Positions 23,657 through 31,682 of a stretch of DNA of 64,000 nt are shown in pieces. This stretch comes from Microcaldota archaeon (GTDB taxonomy: Archaea; Micrarchaeota; Micrarchaeia; Micrarchaeales; Micrarchaeaceae), in contig JAGWHK010000003.1 of NCBI GenBank assembly GCA_028866775.1, positions 62,001 to 126,000 of the forward strand, in the 5' to 3' direction. Each line of letters begins with the position of its first letter. Position 1 is the stretch's first letter. Below the pieces are notes generated by a model. It saw only the letters and a program-made list of their open reading frames with translations. It made no database searches and had not been told where the DNA came from. Made by a program: the position numbers and the translations under genes.

Positions 23657-24373
23657 ATGACAAAGTCCGAATCCTTAATAGACGGACACGCGGAGAGGAT
23701 AGAAAGTGGGATTTTACAAACTGATGGCGCAGATACCGCTTTTTATAATATGATTGAACGCAAACCAGGGGTGTATGTACTATACAGGGGATCAAAGATT
23801 TATTACATTGGAAAATCTATAACCTCTGCTGGTAGAATCGACGGACATTTTAGAGACAGGCTAAAGGGCAAATGGAATAATTTCGCATTTTATCAAGTCA
23901 GGCATCCAAAATATCTAGCAGACCTAGAAACGTTATTGATACATGCAACTAGATCTAAACAGGGAAAGAGGAGAGGATACAAAAAAGGACACTTTAGAAC
24001 TAATAACGATTTAACAAGAGAGTTCCTAGTCCGATTCAAAGAGGCAAAGCAGTTAAAGGAGAGCGAATTATATGAACTACGAGAGAGTCTAGTCTATCGA
24101 ATTAATGAATTGCGGAATAAATACAACCCCAAAAGGGACGATTTATGGGATATGTATAGAAAACGGATAAACAAATTCAAAAAGAGAAGATCTGAGAAAG
24201 CAAAAATGCGAATATCTAAGTTGAGGGACGAGAGGAATAAGCGGATGGAGCGCATTGAGAATGAATGGTGGCGAAAGGAAGAACCACTTAAAAATGAAAA
24301 GGACAAAGTGGAATCAAAGTTAGCAACACTGAGAAAGAATGCCAGAAGGGTAAAGCGCTTAACTAGGTGGTAG
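23657..24373 (+). CDS. GIY-YIG nuclease-domain protein
   Basis: 238 residues. PGVYVLYRGSKIYYIGKS (residues about 37-54) gives the GxY-x(n)-YIG core; GRIDGHFRDRLKGKWNNFAF and ADLETLLIHA supply the catalytic Arg and Glu regions. The C-terminal 100 residues are a long charged helix, probably DNA-contacting coiled coil. Likely an endonuclease of restriction, homing or repair type. First gene of an AT-rich four-gene cluster. Confidence 0.82.
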   Translation: MTKSESLIDGHAERIESGILQTDGADTAFYNMIERKPGVYVLYRGSKIYYIGKSITSAGRIDGHFRDRLKGKWNNFAFYQVRHPKYLADLETLLIHATRSKQGKRRGYKKGHFRTNNDLTREFLVRFKEAKQLKESELYELRESLVYRINELRNKYNPKRDDLWDMYRKRINKFKKRRSEKAKMRISKLRDERNKRMERIENEWWRKEEPLKNEKDKVESKLATLRKNARRVKRLTRW

Positions 24374-24376
24374 ACT

Positions 24377-24541
24377 ATGGTGAAAAGAAGAACAAGGGAA
24401 AGAAGATATAGGCTTGTAAAATGTGGGTATTGCAAAGGTAGTGGAAAAGATGAGAGTCGCCCCTCAATCTTTTCTGGTGATGCAACCTGTAAAACATGTA
24501 AAGGAGTAGGGAAAGTTAAGGTTCTAATTAAAAGTAAATGA
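24377..24541 (+). CDS. DnaJ-type zinc-ribbon mini-protein (54 aa)
   Basis: 54 residues with two CxxCxGxG-like knuckles, KCGYCKGSGKD and TCKTCKGVGKV, as in the DnaJ cysteine-rich region. Very basic. Starts four bases after the GIY-YIG stop, ends just before the next gene, so it is in the operon. It probably binds zinc; role unknown. Confidence 0.65.
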   Translation: MVKRRTRERRYRLVKCGYCKGSGKDESRPSIFSGDATCKTCKGVGKVKVLIKSK

Positions 24542-24549
24542 GGGAGATA

Positions 24550-24702
24550 ATGGCCAAACGAGTAAGCTTTTTAGTAAAAACAAAAGTTCGCAAGCGAGTA
24601 AAATTCAAGAAAGGAGGTCGCGAAATATCTTTTATGGCCAACGTGACTTCTAGAAGAAGGAAAAGAATAAGATTCTATTCTACTAGAAAGAGAAAAAGGT
24701 AA
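24550..24702 (+). CDS. Very basic mini-protein (50 aa)
   Basis: 50 residues, about 40 percent Lys/Arg, with repeated (K/R)VxF-like strands (MAKRVSFLVKTKVRKRVKF, RRRKRIRFYSTRKRKR). AGGGAGATA provides a ribosome site directly before the ATG. Likely nucleic-acid binding. A related 27-residue frame lies at 23357. Confidence 0.6.
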   Translation: MAKRVSFLVKTKVRKRVKFKKGGREISFMANVTSRRRKRIRFYSTRKRKR

Positions 24703-24706
24703 CATT

Positions 24707-25318
24707 ATGAAGGACACAGAGACTATAGTTCGTTCCGGTTCTAGGACTTTTTCTGTTCCAGAAATGCAGAAGAAGGAGGTATATGTCAGAAAGGACATAA
24801 AGACTGCAAATCCTAGAAGATTTTTTAGAAACCTTAGTAATACTATAAATGAGATGGGATACGTTATACAAACAGACACCGGTATGAGCATTAATAAAGA
24901 TGCAATCGGGGAAACAGGTTATATAGACGGCAATTTGTCCGCAGTAAAATCTGAGGAAACAGCAAAAGGGAATATGTTATATGTTGCTATTGGGGCGCTC
25001 TTCTTTCTATTCGGCTTTATTTTATTATTCGGTCATGCTGTAGTCAAACTTATAGGATTGATTGTCCTTTTGGTTGGACTCTACATCATATACAAAAATA
25101 TAAAGAGACAAACTCTTAAGGAGAATCGGATCTGGATAAAGTTAGAAGGAGAAGTTTACGGGACAGAGGCAACAGAATCTAAGGGCAAAAAAGGTGTGCG
25201 GCAAGAAAATGTGACCTCCGAACTTACCGTACATATAGCTGGAGAAGCAACAAATAATAAGGATATTTTGAATGGTGAGATAACCGAACTAAAAAATAAG
25301 ATTAATTCTCTTACTTAG
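24707..25318 (+). CDS. Two-TM membrane protein, unknown
   Basis: 203 residues: a soluble N-domain of about 85 residues, two TM helices (MLYVAIGALFFLFGFILLFG; LIGLIVLLVGLYIIY), then a C-domain. Five bases after the previous stop, so last gene of the GIY-YIG operon. No family recognised. Confidence 0.65.
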   Translation: MKDTETIVRSGSRTFSVPEMQKKEVYVRKDIKTANPRRFFRNLSNTINEMGYVIQTDTGMSINKDAIGETGYIDGNLSAVKSEETAKGNMLYVAIGALFFLFGFILLFGHAVVKLIGLIVLLVGLYIIYKNIKRQTLKENRIWIKLEGEVYGTEATESKGKKGVRQENVTSELTVHIAGEATNNKDILNGEITELKNKINSLT

Positions 25319-25472
25319 TGGATAGAGGTGGAAACTATTTTCATTAGGGCATATTTTGACGCTTCCAGGATTGAGACCCAGTTACCTCGTCTTAACTCTT
25401 CTGAGCAGGTATGGCTTAGGAATGTAATGTCAGTCTAACCCATAATTTTGCCCTACTTCCATATATTTCATT

Positions 25473-25500
25473 GATTTTCCAAGAGAGTATTGGAGAAGAC
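25473..25500. repeat. Short repeat R3, copy 1
   Basis: GATTTTCCAAGAGAGTATTGGAGAAGAC; TTCCAA/TTGGAG can pair. It lies between the convergent ends of genes 24707 and 25542. Confidence 0.5.
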
Positions 25501-25541
25501 TAGTTATTCTTCTCGGTTTCAACAGGTCCATGCAATTAGAA

Positions 25542-26342
25542 CTAATGCATTATCCTAAGAATTCCCAGGTAATCTGGCTCATCAAACGGCTGCACAGGTT
25601 TCTTTGGGTTAATAAGATATTCCAAGACCATATTGCCAAACAACATCTCAACTGCACCCGCTAGGGTGTCATCCGATGTAGGCTCAGCTCGTATTAGTCC
25701 TTTTACGTACTCTTTATTTGGATGTATACCCCCGGCAGCGAGATGTATCGTCCTATGTGATCCATCAGGGAAGGACATGGTGGTTGGCTTTATGCCTCCG
25801 ATAAATAACTCCTCGCCAAGCGTAAGTCCCTGTTTCTCAAGAAAATTGATGTTGGCAGTGTCCAGCATATCGCCCGGCTTGTCATGCTTTTTGTCATCCA
25901 GCACCATCGTGCAGAGTGCCTTGGAAACGGCATATGAAAATGTTCTTTCTCCCTCTCCGTTTCCATTGAATCCTAGGATAGTCCCATCTTGACCTAAACC
26001 AACGAGAACATAGCGACTATCCATCCAGTTTTGTATTATTCCTGCCCTTGTAGCAAGAGGGGTTTTGAGGGCCTTTTCTGCAGCAAATGTTAGCGAGGTG
26101 TTGAACCAGAATCCGAGATGTAGGACTGCTTTATCATTCTCTGCACTGGCCCGACCTAATGTTTGCCTGTTGACAAGCTCTGGAAGTTCAGAAATGAGGG
26201 GCATGAGGCTGTCCTCCTTCCACTCCATTGACATTTCAGCAAATCTATGGATCTTCTGCTTCAGTACTACTGCCTTTATCTCGTTTGACCTAAGGAAGAG
26301 TTGTATACTAGGCCTTGCCTTAGTAGCCTCTGTAGTAACCAT
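25542..26342 (-). CDS. Hypothetical protein
   Basis: 266 residues, soluble, mixed alpha/beta, no recognised motif (central GLGQDGTILGFNGNGEGE loop). It has its own TATATTTGAA-type promoter about 30 bases upstream. Function unknown. Confidence 0.65.
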   Translation of the reverse strand: MVTTEATKARPSIQLFLRSNEIKAVVLKQKIHRFAEMSMEWKEDSLMPLISELPELVNRQTLGRASAENDKAVLHLGFWFNTSLTFAAEKALKTPLATRAGIIQNWMDSRYVLVGLGQDGTILGFNGNGEGERTFSYAVSKALCTMVLDDKKHDKPGDMLDTANINFLEKQGLTLGEELFIGGIKPTTMSFPDGSHRTIHLAAGGIHPNKEYVKGLIRAEPTSDDTLAGAVEMLFGNMVLEYLINPKKPVQPFDEPDYLGILRIMH

Positions 26343-26384
26343 GCAGAGAAGTAGACGTGTTCAAATATAAATGCGTATCGAGCC

Positions 26385-26975
26385 CTAATTTTTATCTGCA
26401 ACGCTCTTCATTTGCGTCTTATTCTGCCCGTTGCCGTTCTGCTGCCAGGCGGCCCTGAGCCCTGCCTTCCGCCTCACCCAATCGAAGTAGGCGCCGAAGG
26501 GCCTTCCTGTTACTGTGTTGGCAAATAGGCATGCGACCGATGCCTTGATAACCTGGTTATGGTCGCCTCCGCCTGCTGCAAGCATGCCGGCGTATAACGG
26601 AGCCCAGAAAGAGCTGAATGCCAGGTAATCTGTCCAATACCTTTTGACCTGGCCGGATTCCTCTGTGGTTCTCAGCAGTTTGAATACTTTGTTCCTGTAG
26701 ATCCCATAGGGGCGAGCGGTAACCATGCTGACTACAAAGCTTATCCCCCTTACCTTAAGTGACTGTTCCACAGTCATGCCTGCTATCAATACCTCCTGTG
26801 TCATGGCTACAGGAGTCCAGAATGAGATGGTTGCCAAAGTATCCACGAGATAAGAATAGACCCGGCCATGTTGAGCGTCTTTTCTGAGAACGGGAGATAT
26901 TCCTGTTATCTCCTTAGAGGCCGCAGGCTGGCTTTCCTTTCCCCTTGTGTCACTGGTTGCCTCTATCTGTCTCAT
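26385..26975 (-). CDS. alaE: AlaE-type L-alanine exporter
   Basis: 196 residues. The core matches AlaE: LVDTLATISFWTPVAMTQE, then VLIAGMTVEQSLKVRG, ARPYGIYRNKVFKLLR, SGQVKRYWTDYLAF, VTGRPFGAYFDWVRR; four TM helices. It exports L-alanine or related amino acids through the membrane. Compared with E. coli it has longer polar N- and C-terminal tails. TATA (TATATATTTGAA, about 27005) is seen upstream. AlaE is mainly bacterial, so lateral origin is likely. Confidence 0.85.
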   Translation of the reverse strand: MRQIEATSDTRGKESQPAASKEITGISPVLRKDAQHGRVYSYLVDTLATISFWTPVAMTQEVLIAGMTVEQSLKVRGISFVVSMVTARPYGIYRNKVFKLLRTTEESGQVKRYWTDYLAFSSFWAPLYAGMLAAGGGDHNQVIKASVACLFANTVTGRPFGAYFDWVRRKAGLRAAWQQNGNGQNKTQMKSVADKN

Positions 26976-27032
26976 TTTATCTGCATTAGACCCGTTGATT
27001 CAAATATATAGGCTTTACCGGCCCTTGTCGTG

Positions 27033-27060
27033 GATTTTCCAAGAGAATGTTGGAACGACT
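27033..27060. repeat. Short repeat R3, copy 2
   Basis: GATTTTCCAAGAGAATGTTGGAACGACT; TTCCAA/TTGGAA is a perfect 6-bp stem with a 7-base loop, 9 bases past the stop of the gene at 27069. Confidence 0.55.
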
Positions 27061-27068
27061 AAGACCAT

Positions 27069-27533
27069 CTACGTTATGCCTAATTGCTTATCCAAAGGCG
27101 GGTTTGAGAAATAGGCGCGCACATTAAAGCTATAAGAGTCCATGAGCTCTATCATCTCAAATTTGTCCTTCCTAATCAGTTTGAAGCCGGGCTTCGCCAG
27201 GTACTTCCTCTTAAACGTTGGATAGTCTGAAACTGTAAAATCAGCGTCTCCTCTTTCTGGCCGTGTTGCATCTGGTGTCCTGACCTTGAGGAGCTGGAGC
27301 TTGCCAGAAACAGTATCTAATGGGTTTATCCTGAAGAGAGGGCCAGTTGGCGTATTATCTATGATCTTGCCTATTTCGCCCGCAGCCTTAACGAAAGCGT
27401 CGTATTCCTCCTGATTCTGCGCGAAGATACAGGCATAGTTGACAGGAGCGCCAGTTTCAGACGTATAAGCGTCTTTTAGCTTCGCTGCTTGCTTGACTAT
27501 ATCTAGTATCATTGGCCTGAACGCCTTCTCCAT
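27069..27533 (-). CDS. Conserved-looking hypothetical protein
   Basis: 154 residues. A cluster of conserved-looking features (VRTPDATRPERGDADFTVSD, PGFKLIRKDKFEMIELMD, VRAYFSNPPLD) suggests an old protein family, but I cannot name it. Likely leaderless (TAAATAATTT about 25 bases before ATG). Confidence 0.7.
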   Translation of the reverse strand: MEKAFRPMILDIVKQAAKLKDAYTSETGAPVNYACIFAQNQEEYDAFVKAAGEIGKIIDNTPTGPLFRINPLDTVSGKLQLLKVRTPDATRPERGDADFTVSDYPTFKRKYLAKPGFKLIRKDKFEMIELMDSYSFNVRAYFSNPPLDKQLGIT

Positions 27534-27600
27534 AAATACAAATTGCAGGAAAAATTATTTAGAGCCAGTACCCACCCCCTGTGATTCCAGTAATGTTGGG

Positions 27601-27629
27601 GATTTTCTAGAAGAATGTTGGAAGGAACT
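27601..27629. repeat. Short repeat R3, copy 3
   Basis: GATTTTCTAGAAGAATGTTGGAAGGAACT, in the promoter region of the gene at 27660; 70 percent or more identical by eye to copies 1 and 2. Confidence 0.5.
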
Positions 27630-27659
27630 AATAAGTATTTGAATCGTGGGATTTTTACC

Positions 27660-28172
27660 ATGGCGAAGGCTTACAGATTTGATGCTCGAGTGCACTTGGA
27701 CGGGCTGGCTATTAAGGAGTATGAAAAGGGAGAAAGACTGCAGAAGAACAACCCCTTTATTCCAATAGCAGAAATATTGCGTGCCTCAACCGAATTCTCT
27801 GACTTAAAGGCCTGGGTTCCAAAACGCTGTACGACTGATGGCAGGGGTTGCATTACGGCTTATGGGATTACTGGAAACGTTATAGCGACTGGTGTTGCTG
27901 ACGCGTTAAAGAAAATAAAGGCAAATATGAGGAACGGCCGCTCGGTCGATGCTATAGATTACTTGAAGTTGGATGAATGCAAGGTAGAACCACTACCGGC
28001 AATGAAGGCAAGGTACGGAAAATTAGAGATTCCCAGTATCTTGACCACATTCAGGTCTTACGAGTGGGATCAAGGATTTCTGAGAAGGGATAACTATGTC
28101 GCCCAGAAGTTTAAGCCAATAAGTGGAGACACAAAGCTATACGCCATCTTCGAACAGACTCTTAGGACATAG
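27660..28172 (+). CDS. Hypothetical protein
   Basis: 170 residues, soluble, with ITAYGITGNVIATGVADALK as a possible glycine-rich loop. ATG 27660 is chosen because AGTATTTGAATC stands about 30 bases upstream. The only plus-strand gene in this part. Family unknown. Confidence 0.65.
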   Translation: MAKAYRFDARVHLDGLAIKEYEKGERLQKNNPFIPIAEILRASTEFSDLKAWVPKRCTTDGRGCITAYGITGNVIATGVADALKKIKANMRNGRSVDAIDYLKLDECKVEPLPAMKARYGKLEIPSILTTFRSYEWDQGFLRRDNYVAQKFKPISGDTKLYAIFEQTLRT

Positions 28173-28201
28173 TGCCAGTGTCCTTCCAATTTGGCACTGG
28201 C
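28171..28201 (+). terminator. Hairpin after the gene at 27660
   Basis: AGTGCCA pairs with TGGCACT (7 bp, 14-base loop), and alternatively GCCAGTG with CACTGGC; it overlaps the stop codon. Probable 3' end signal. Confidence 0.45.
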
Positions 28202-28621
28202 CACAATTTTTGGCCTGTTTTTGGGCTTGATTCCACAAACGTGGCATTTGGATTTTGATATATGCTCGTTCCGCAAATTCCACACACGTGGCATGAAAAA
28301 CCCTTTCTGTTTCCCTTATGGTTCCATATTTTCGGCAACTTTGGGCCATTAGCTAAGACACCCATATTGTTGGCCAAAAGAGGTATGAAAAAGGGGATTT
28401 ACTCGTGAGGGATATTTTCAGCCCATTTTAATGGAAGAACAGACGCAGTTTCCGTTATTATGAAAGCACATTTTAAAGTGCCATAAAATGCGCCTGTAAA
28501 GAGCTCTCGACGACAAAAGATGCGATAGATTTAGCTCTGGAGCGAAGTTTAATGGGCTATTAAACAAATACACGATGACGCAGAGCGGCCGGCAGGGGAT
28601 AAAAGAAGGCTTGATTAACAT
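28202..28621. other. Intergenic with decayed zinc-knuckle sequence
   Basis: No intact gene. On the minus strand two near-copies of TGCCACGTGTGTGGAAT occur 47 bases apart, each able to encode Cys-His-Val-Cys-Gly-Ile but in different frames, which suggests a broken zinc-finger gene. The rest (28400-28621) shows nothing definite. Confidence 0.3.
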
Positions 28622-29083
28622 TCAGTTGGATTTTCTAAGACGTTCTTGGAGTTTATTTCTTGGTGTATAGAATGCCACCTGTGTAAGTTGCTTATCTATA
28701 CTTAGTATCTGGTTCATCACTTCGATTGGTTGATCTATGTAGAGCCTTCCCTCGTTATTGAACCTATGCGTCACAAGTAAGGGTTTTTGTGATGTTACCA
28801 CACCAAGATGAACAAAGAATTTGCCAGTCTCGAATGCACCGTCAACTCCTCTAGGCTGCTCCCATGCAACTATGCAGCCAATTATAGGATATTCCACCCG
28901 CTTCATTGTAGAAATCCTCGTTACTACTTCATTATGATCAGTGTAAGCTTGAAATGGTTTTACCCCTGCTATAAAGAGGGCGGTTCCTGCGCAATTAGAG
29001 TTCTGATTATCCTTACAATATTCAATCCTTTCCTTGAATGTTAAGCTTTCTGTGGTCCGTTGTGCGAATTTTGATGCCCCCAT
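28622..29083 (-). CDS. NlpC/P60-like cysteine peptidase-like protein (copy 2)
   Basis: 153 residues. SNCAGTALFIAG supplies the putative nucleophile Cys, GCIVAWEQ matches the GDLVxW-like strand, and FVHLGVVTSQKPLLVTHR the catalytic His and following polar residue. Paralogous to the gene at 30255. NlpC/P60 proteins cleave peptides, amides or lipids; the substrate here is unknown and archaea lack murein. Last gene of the five-gene operon 31290-28622; AATGATCTT stands before the ATG. Confidence 0.65.
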   Translation of the reverse strand: MGASKFAQRTTESLTFKERIEYCKDNQNSNCAGTALFIAGVKPFQAYTDHNEVVTRISTMKRVEYPIIGCIVAWEQPRGVDGAFETGKFFVHLGVVTSQKPLLVTHRFNNEGRLYIDQPIEVMNQILSIDKQLTQVAFYTPRNKLQERLRKSN

Positions 29084-29099
29084 AAGATCATTGGTTTTT

Positions 29100-29654
29100 C
29101 TAACTCTTTCTTAGAAGCTTCAATATATATCTGGTGTTTTCCAGCGCTTTTATGTTTGGTAGGATTATACTGCTAGCGTCTCTTAGACTGGTTTTAAGTG
29201 CGAGCTCAGTAAACCTTTCAGGGCATGATTCAAAGAGGTCTATCGCGACCCGGTCGCACGTGGGCTTTTGCGACATTATGGTCTCGTATGCCAATTCCTT
29301 CTGATTCCTTGAATCCAGAAATATTAAGGAAGCAAAATTTGCAATTGCCTCTGCAAGAAATACATCAGACTCTGTGAGTTGTGATCTTGATGTTGGAGAA
29401 GACCGGTTACGGATAAGTGGTGTTAGTACGTGGGCACTTTCATGCGTCGCAGCAAAAACTGTTTCGCTCTCTGTATTTAGGTCCCCGATTTTTATCTCGT
29501 ACTTTCCATCGCTACATACCAAACCGCCGGTTCCAAACATCTTTCTGACTTCGATAGTAGCGTATCCGGGAGGATCCCTGAAGCCGAATTTCTTGTGCAT
29601 TGCGTCTACGAACTCCTTGTGTGTAGATTCAGCTATAGCACGAAGTTTATCCAT
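29100..29654 (-). CDS. HExxH zinc-metallopeptidase-like protein
   Basis: 184 residues. THESAHVL gives HExxH (about residues 70-74) and ESDVFLAEAIANFASLIF, some 30 residues later, gives the third ligand Glu of gluzincins. No signal peptide. It could digest protein substrates, or process the operon's lipoprotein. Located between an unknown gene and the second NlpC-like gene in the same operon. Confidence 0.7.
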   Translation of the reverse strand: MDKLRAIAESTHKEFVDAMHKKFGFRDPPGYATIEVRKMFGTGGLVCSDGKYEIKIGDLNTESETVFAATHESAHVLTPLIRNRSSPTSRSQLTESDVFLAEAIANFASLIFLDSRNQKELAYETIMSQKPTCDRVAIDLFESCPERFTELALKTSLRDASSIILPNIKALENTRYILKLLRKS

Positions 29655-29698
29655 CTAGTTCACATTATTTCATCAATCCCAACAAAGTTTGAGAATTT

Positions 29699-30253
29699 CT
29701 AATCTATTTTTGCACTTACCATGGCCCCCTGATCTACATCGATATCGCCGATGTGGCACCCCAGGATCTGTGCCCTTATCTCGTACCCAGAATACTCTCC
29801 CCTCAACGCCTCTTTTATTAGAGTTATTCCTTCGTGCACATCTGCCGGGCCATGCGAGCTTTTCGATTTTAGGTGTATGACCTTATCGTCATCGGTGGCA
29901 TAAATGTAGCCTCCGCCGCAGGGCTCGACCTTGGCACTGGGCGAGATTTCATAGATGGCTGCCCTGGTCCGGATCCAGAGCCATTCGTGGGAGTAGGATG
30001 CTAGGTCAGAGTCAAAACTGCTCAGCCTCATTATTTTTCTGGTTGTATCACCTTCTCTGATACTAGCCACGACAAAAAGTCTGGGTTCTGTATCCTGAGG
30101 GTTTATATCGAGTGTCCTGAGCTTGGGCCATAACCTTAACTCGATCTCGCTTCTCACCAGCCAAACTGCCGGGATGTCTTTAATGGTCTTTGGTAATGCA
30201 GTTGGATCTTTTCTCAAAGCCACTCTTTCTGTTTTTTGCTTGGTTACATCCAT
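29699..30253 (-). CDS. Hypothetical protein in peptidase operon
   Basis: 184 residues, mixed alpha/beta, soluble. The TAA of the NlpC-like gene and this ATG are one base apart (TAAGATGG), so translation is coupled; the longer frame to 30364 is rejected for that reason. No family recognised. Confidence 0.65.
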   Translation of the reverse strand: MDVTKQKTERVALRKDPTALPKTIKDIPAVWLVRSEIELRLWPKLRTLDINPQDTEPRLFVVASIREGDTTRKIMRLSSFDSDLASYSHEWLWIRTRAAIYEISPSAKVEPCGGGYIYATDDDKVIHLKSKSSHGPADVHEGITLIKEALRGEYSGYEIRAQILGCHIGDIDVDQGAMVSAKID

Positions 30254-30254
30254 C

Positions 30255-30752
30255 TTACCACACAAGTGCCTTCGGGAGGTAAAATGACACCTTAGAGCGC
30301 CTATATTGATTGCACAGGGACTCAAAGCTCTCGTTTTCATTGACCAGGTTCCTGGCTTCATCATCGCCCCCTTCGCGGTTTGTGACTAAGAGAGGATCTG
30401 TACTGACAACGACACCCATGTGGTGAACATTTATTTTTGGAGTCTTGTCACCTAATAGAACTGTCTCGCCCCACCATACCACAAGACACCCGACAACAGG
30501 GTTCTTGATCTCAGTTAAGCTCTTCAGATATTTGTTATGAGCCTCGAACGTATCAACCGTCCCGTCGATCTTCCTTTCGCCGGTAATGTATAGGGCAGTG
30601 CCTATGCAATTAGACCCAAACAGCCTTCCCGAACTGATATTTATTCTCTCTCTGAACGGTTCCGGCAAAGTTCCGGTTTCCTGCTCTCTAAGCATGCCGG
30701 ATGGCGCTTTTGGCTTCTGTCCAGCTTGAAACTTCACAGTGGTCTTGTCCAT
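30255..30752 (-). CDS. NlpC/P60-like cysteine peptidase-like protein (copy 1)
   Basis: 165 residues: a polar, proline-containing N-terminus of 45 residues, then SNCIGTALYITGE (Cys nucleophile), GCLVVWWGE, and NVHHMGVVVSTDPLLVTNR (His). It shares this spacing with the gene at 28622. GCGTGATAAAGC precedes the ATG. Second gene of the operon, 31 bases after the lipoprotein gene. Confidence 0.65.
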   Translation of the reverse strand: MDKTTVKFQAGQKPKAPSGMLREQETGTLPEPFRERINISSGRLFGSNCIGTALYITGERKIDGTVDTFEAHNKYLKSLTEIKNPVVGCLVVWWGETVLLGDKTPKINVHHMGVVVSTDPLLVTNREGGDDEARNLVNENESFESLCNQYRRSKVSFYLPKALVW

Positions 30753-30783
30753 GCTTTATCACGCGATCGACCACATCTGCGGG

Positions 30784-31290
30784 TTACCAGCCCCCGACGC
30801 CATTCCCATAGCCCTGCTGGTAGCCGTTTCTGTAGCCCTGGTTGTAGTTGTGCCAGTAGGCCTGTCTCTGGCCGTTCCTGTACCCGTTCTCGAAACCATT
30901 GTTCCAGCCGCCCACGTTTCCGCCATATCCGTTCCAGCCCCCATTTCCGTTCCAGCCGCCGTAGCGTCTGTTCCAACCGTTGTAATTCACGTAACCACCC
31001 ACGGGCACGTTGCCGAAGCGCAGCACGATTCCACCATAAGCAGGGCGCGCGTATGCAGATGCGGCAATGTATGGCTGCTGCGGCACGGCATAGTAGTTAT
31101 ACGGCTGCTGCTCGACCACCACCCGCCTTACTACTACACTGCTTGCAGGGGCGGGAACTCCCTCGTAAGCGTATGGATATGGCCCGTAGGCGACACATCC
31201 GGACGTACCGGCCAGGACTGCAGCAGCGCCAATCGCTGTTGCGGTCTTTCTCAACATACCACCATATGACTTTGAAGCCATTTTTTCCAT
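30784..31290 (-). CDS. Lipoprotein with Gly/Asn/Tyr/Trp-rich tail
   Basis: 168 residues from ATG 31290. The signal KSYGGMLRKTATAIGAAAVL ends in a lipobox LAGTSGC, followed by a Tyr/Pro-rich part and a C-terminal low-complexity region of GWNGNGGWNGYGG and YRNGQ type, of the kind that forms extended sticky surface chains. Its signal peptide is very similar to that of the gene at 35021. Own promoter CATATACT about 25 bases upstream (leaderless). Head of the peptidase operon. Confidence 0.72.
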   Translation of the reverse strand: MEKMASKSYGGMLRKTATAIGAAAVLAGTSGCVAYGPYPYAYEGVPAPASSVVVRRVVVEQQPYNYYAVPQQPYIAASAYARPAYGGIVLRFGNVPVGGYVNYNGWNRRYGGWNGNGGWNGYGGNVGGWNNGFENGYRNGQRQAYWHNYNQGYRNGYQQGYGNGVGGW

Positions 31291-31403
31291 ATATACCACA
31301 GTATATGTTCTTGTTGTTTAGATATATATACTTTGCTATGGTCTCCTCGACGGTAAGGGGGATTGCCTGGCATCTCATGCCCTGGGCTATCCGCTTATGC
31401 ATT

Positions 31404-31682
31404 TCATATCTCGACCTTCCTTCGAGCCTGCCTTGCCTCGAATATCTCCTTCTCTATCTTGCCAAGGTCCCTGGGCTCGGCATGATCCCTGCATGCCCTT
31501 ACCACGGCTCTTGCAGTGTCCTCCAGCTCCTCGAGGTAGTAGGCCCTCAGTTGAGGGGGCTCTACCTGTTCCAGCACCGGTCTGGCAGACCTAAGGAGGG
31601 ATATGAAGTCTTTCACGTCTGCCCTTGGAAGCATCCGAACCACAGGGGCTAGAGTGCTGCTTTCCTTCGTCAATTTTGCCAT
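31404..31682 (-). CDS. Small helical protein
   Basis: 92 residues, helical and charged (FISLLRSARPVLEQVEPPQL). Its ATG follows the TAA of the upstream gene with no gap (TAAATG), so the two are translated together. Function unknown. Confidence 0.6.
   Translation of the reverse strand: MAKLTKESSTLAPVVRMLPRADVKDFISLLRSARPVLEQVEPPQLRAYYLEELEDTARAVVRACRDHAEPRDLGKIEKEIFEARQARRKVEI

Noticed and set aside
28094-28377. Three overlapping minus-strand frames of 66-71 codons
   Set aside because: None has a promoter and ribosome site together; the zinc-knuckle sequence is split between frames, so no intact gene is claimed.
30726-31652. 308-codon plus-strand frame
   Set aside because: It is the shadow of the Gly/Asn/Trp-rich lipoprotein gene and its neighbours; Cys/His/Arg/Ser-rich nonsense.
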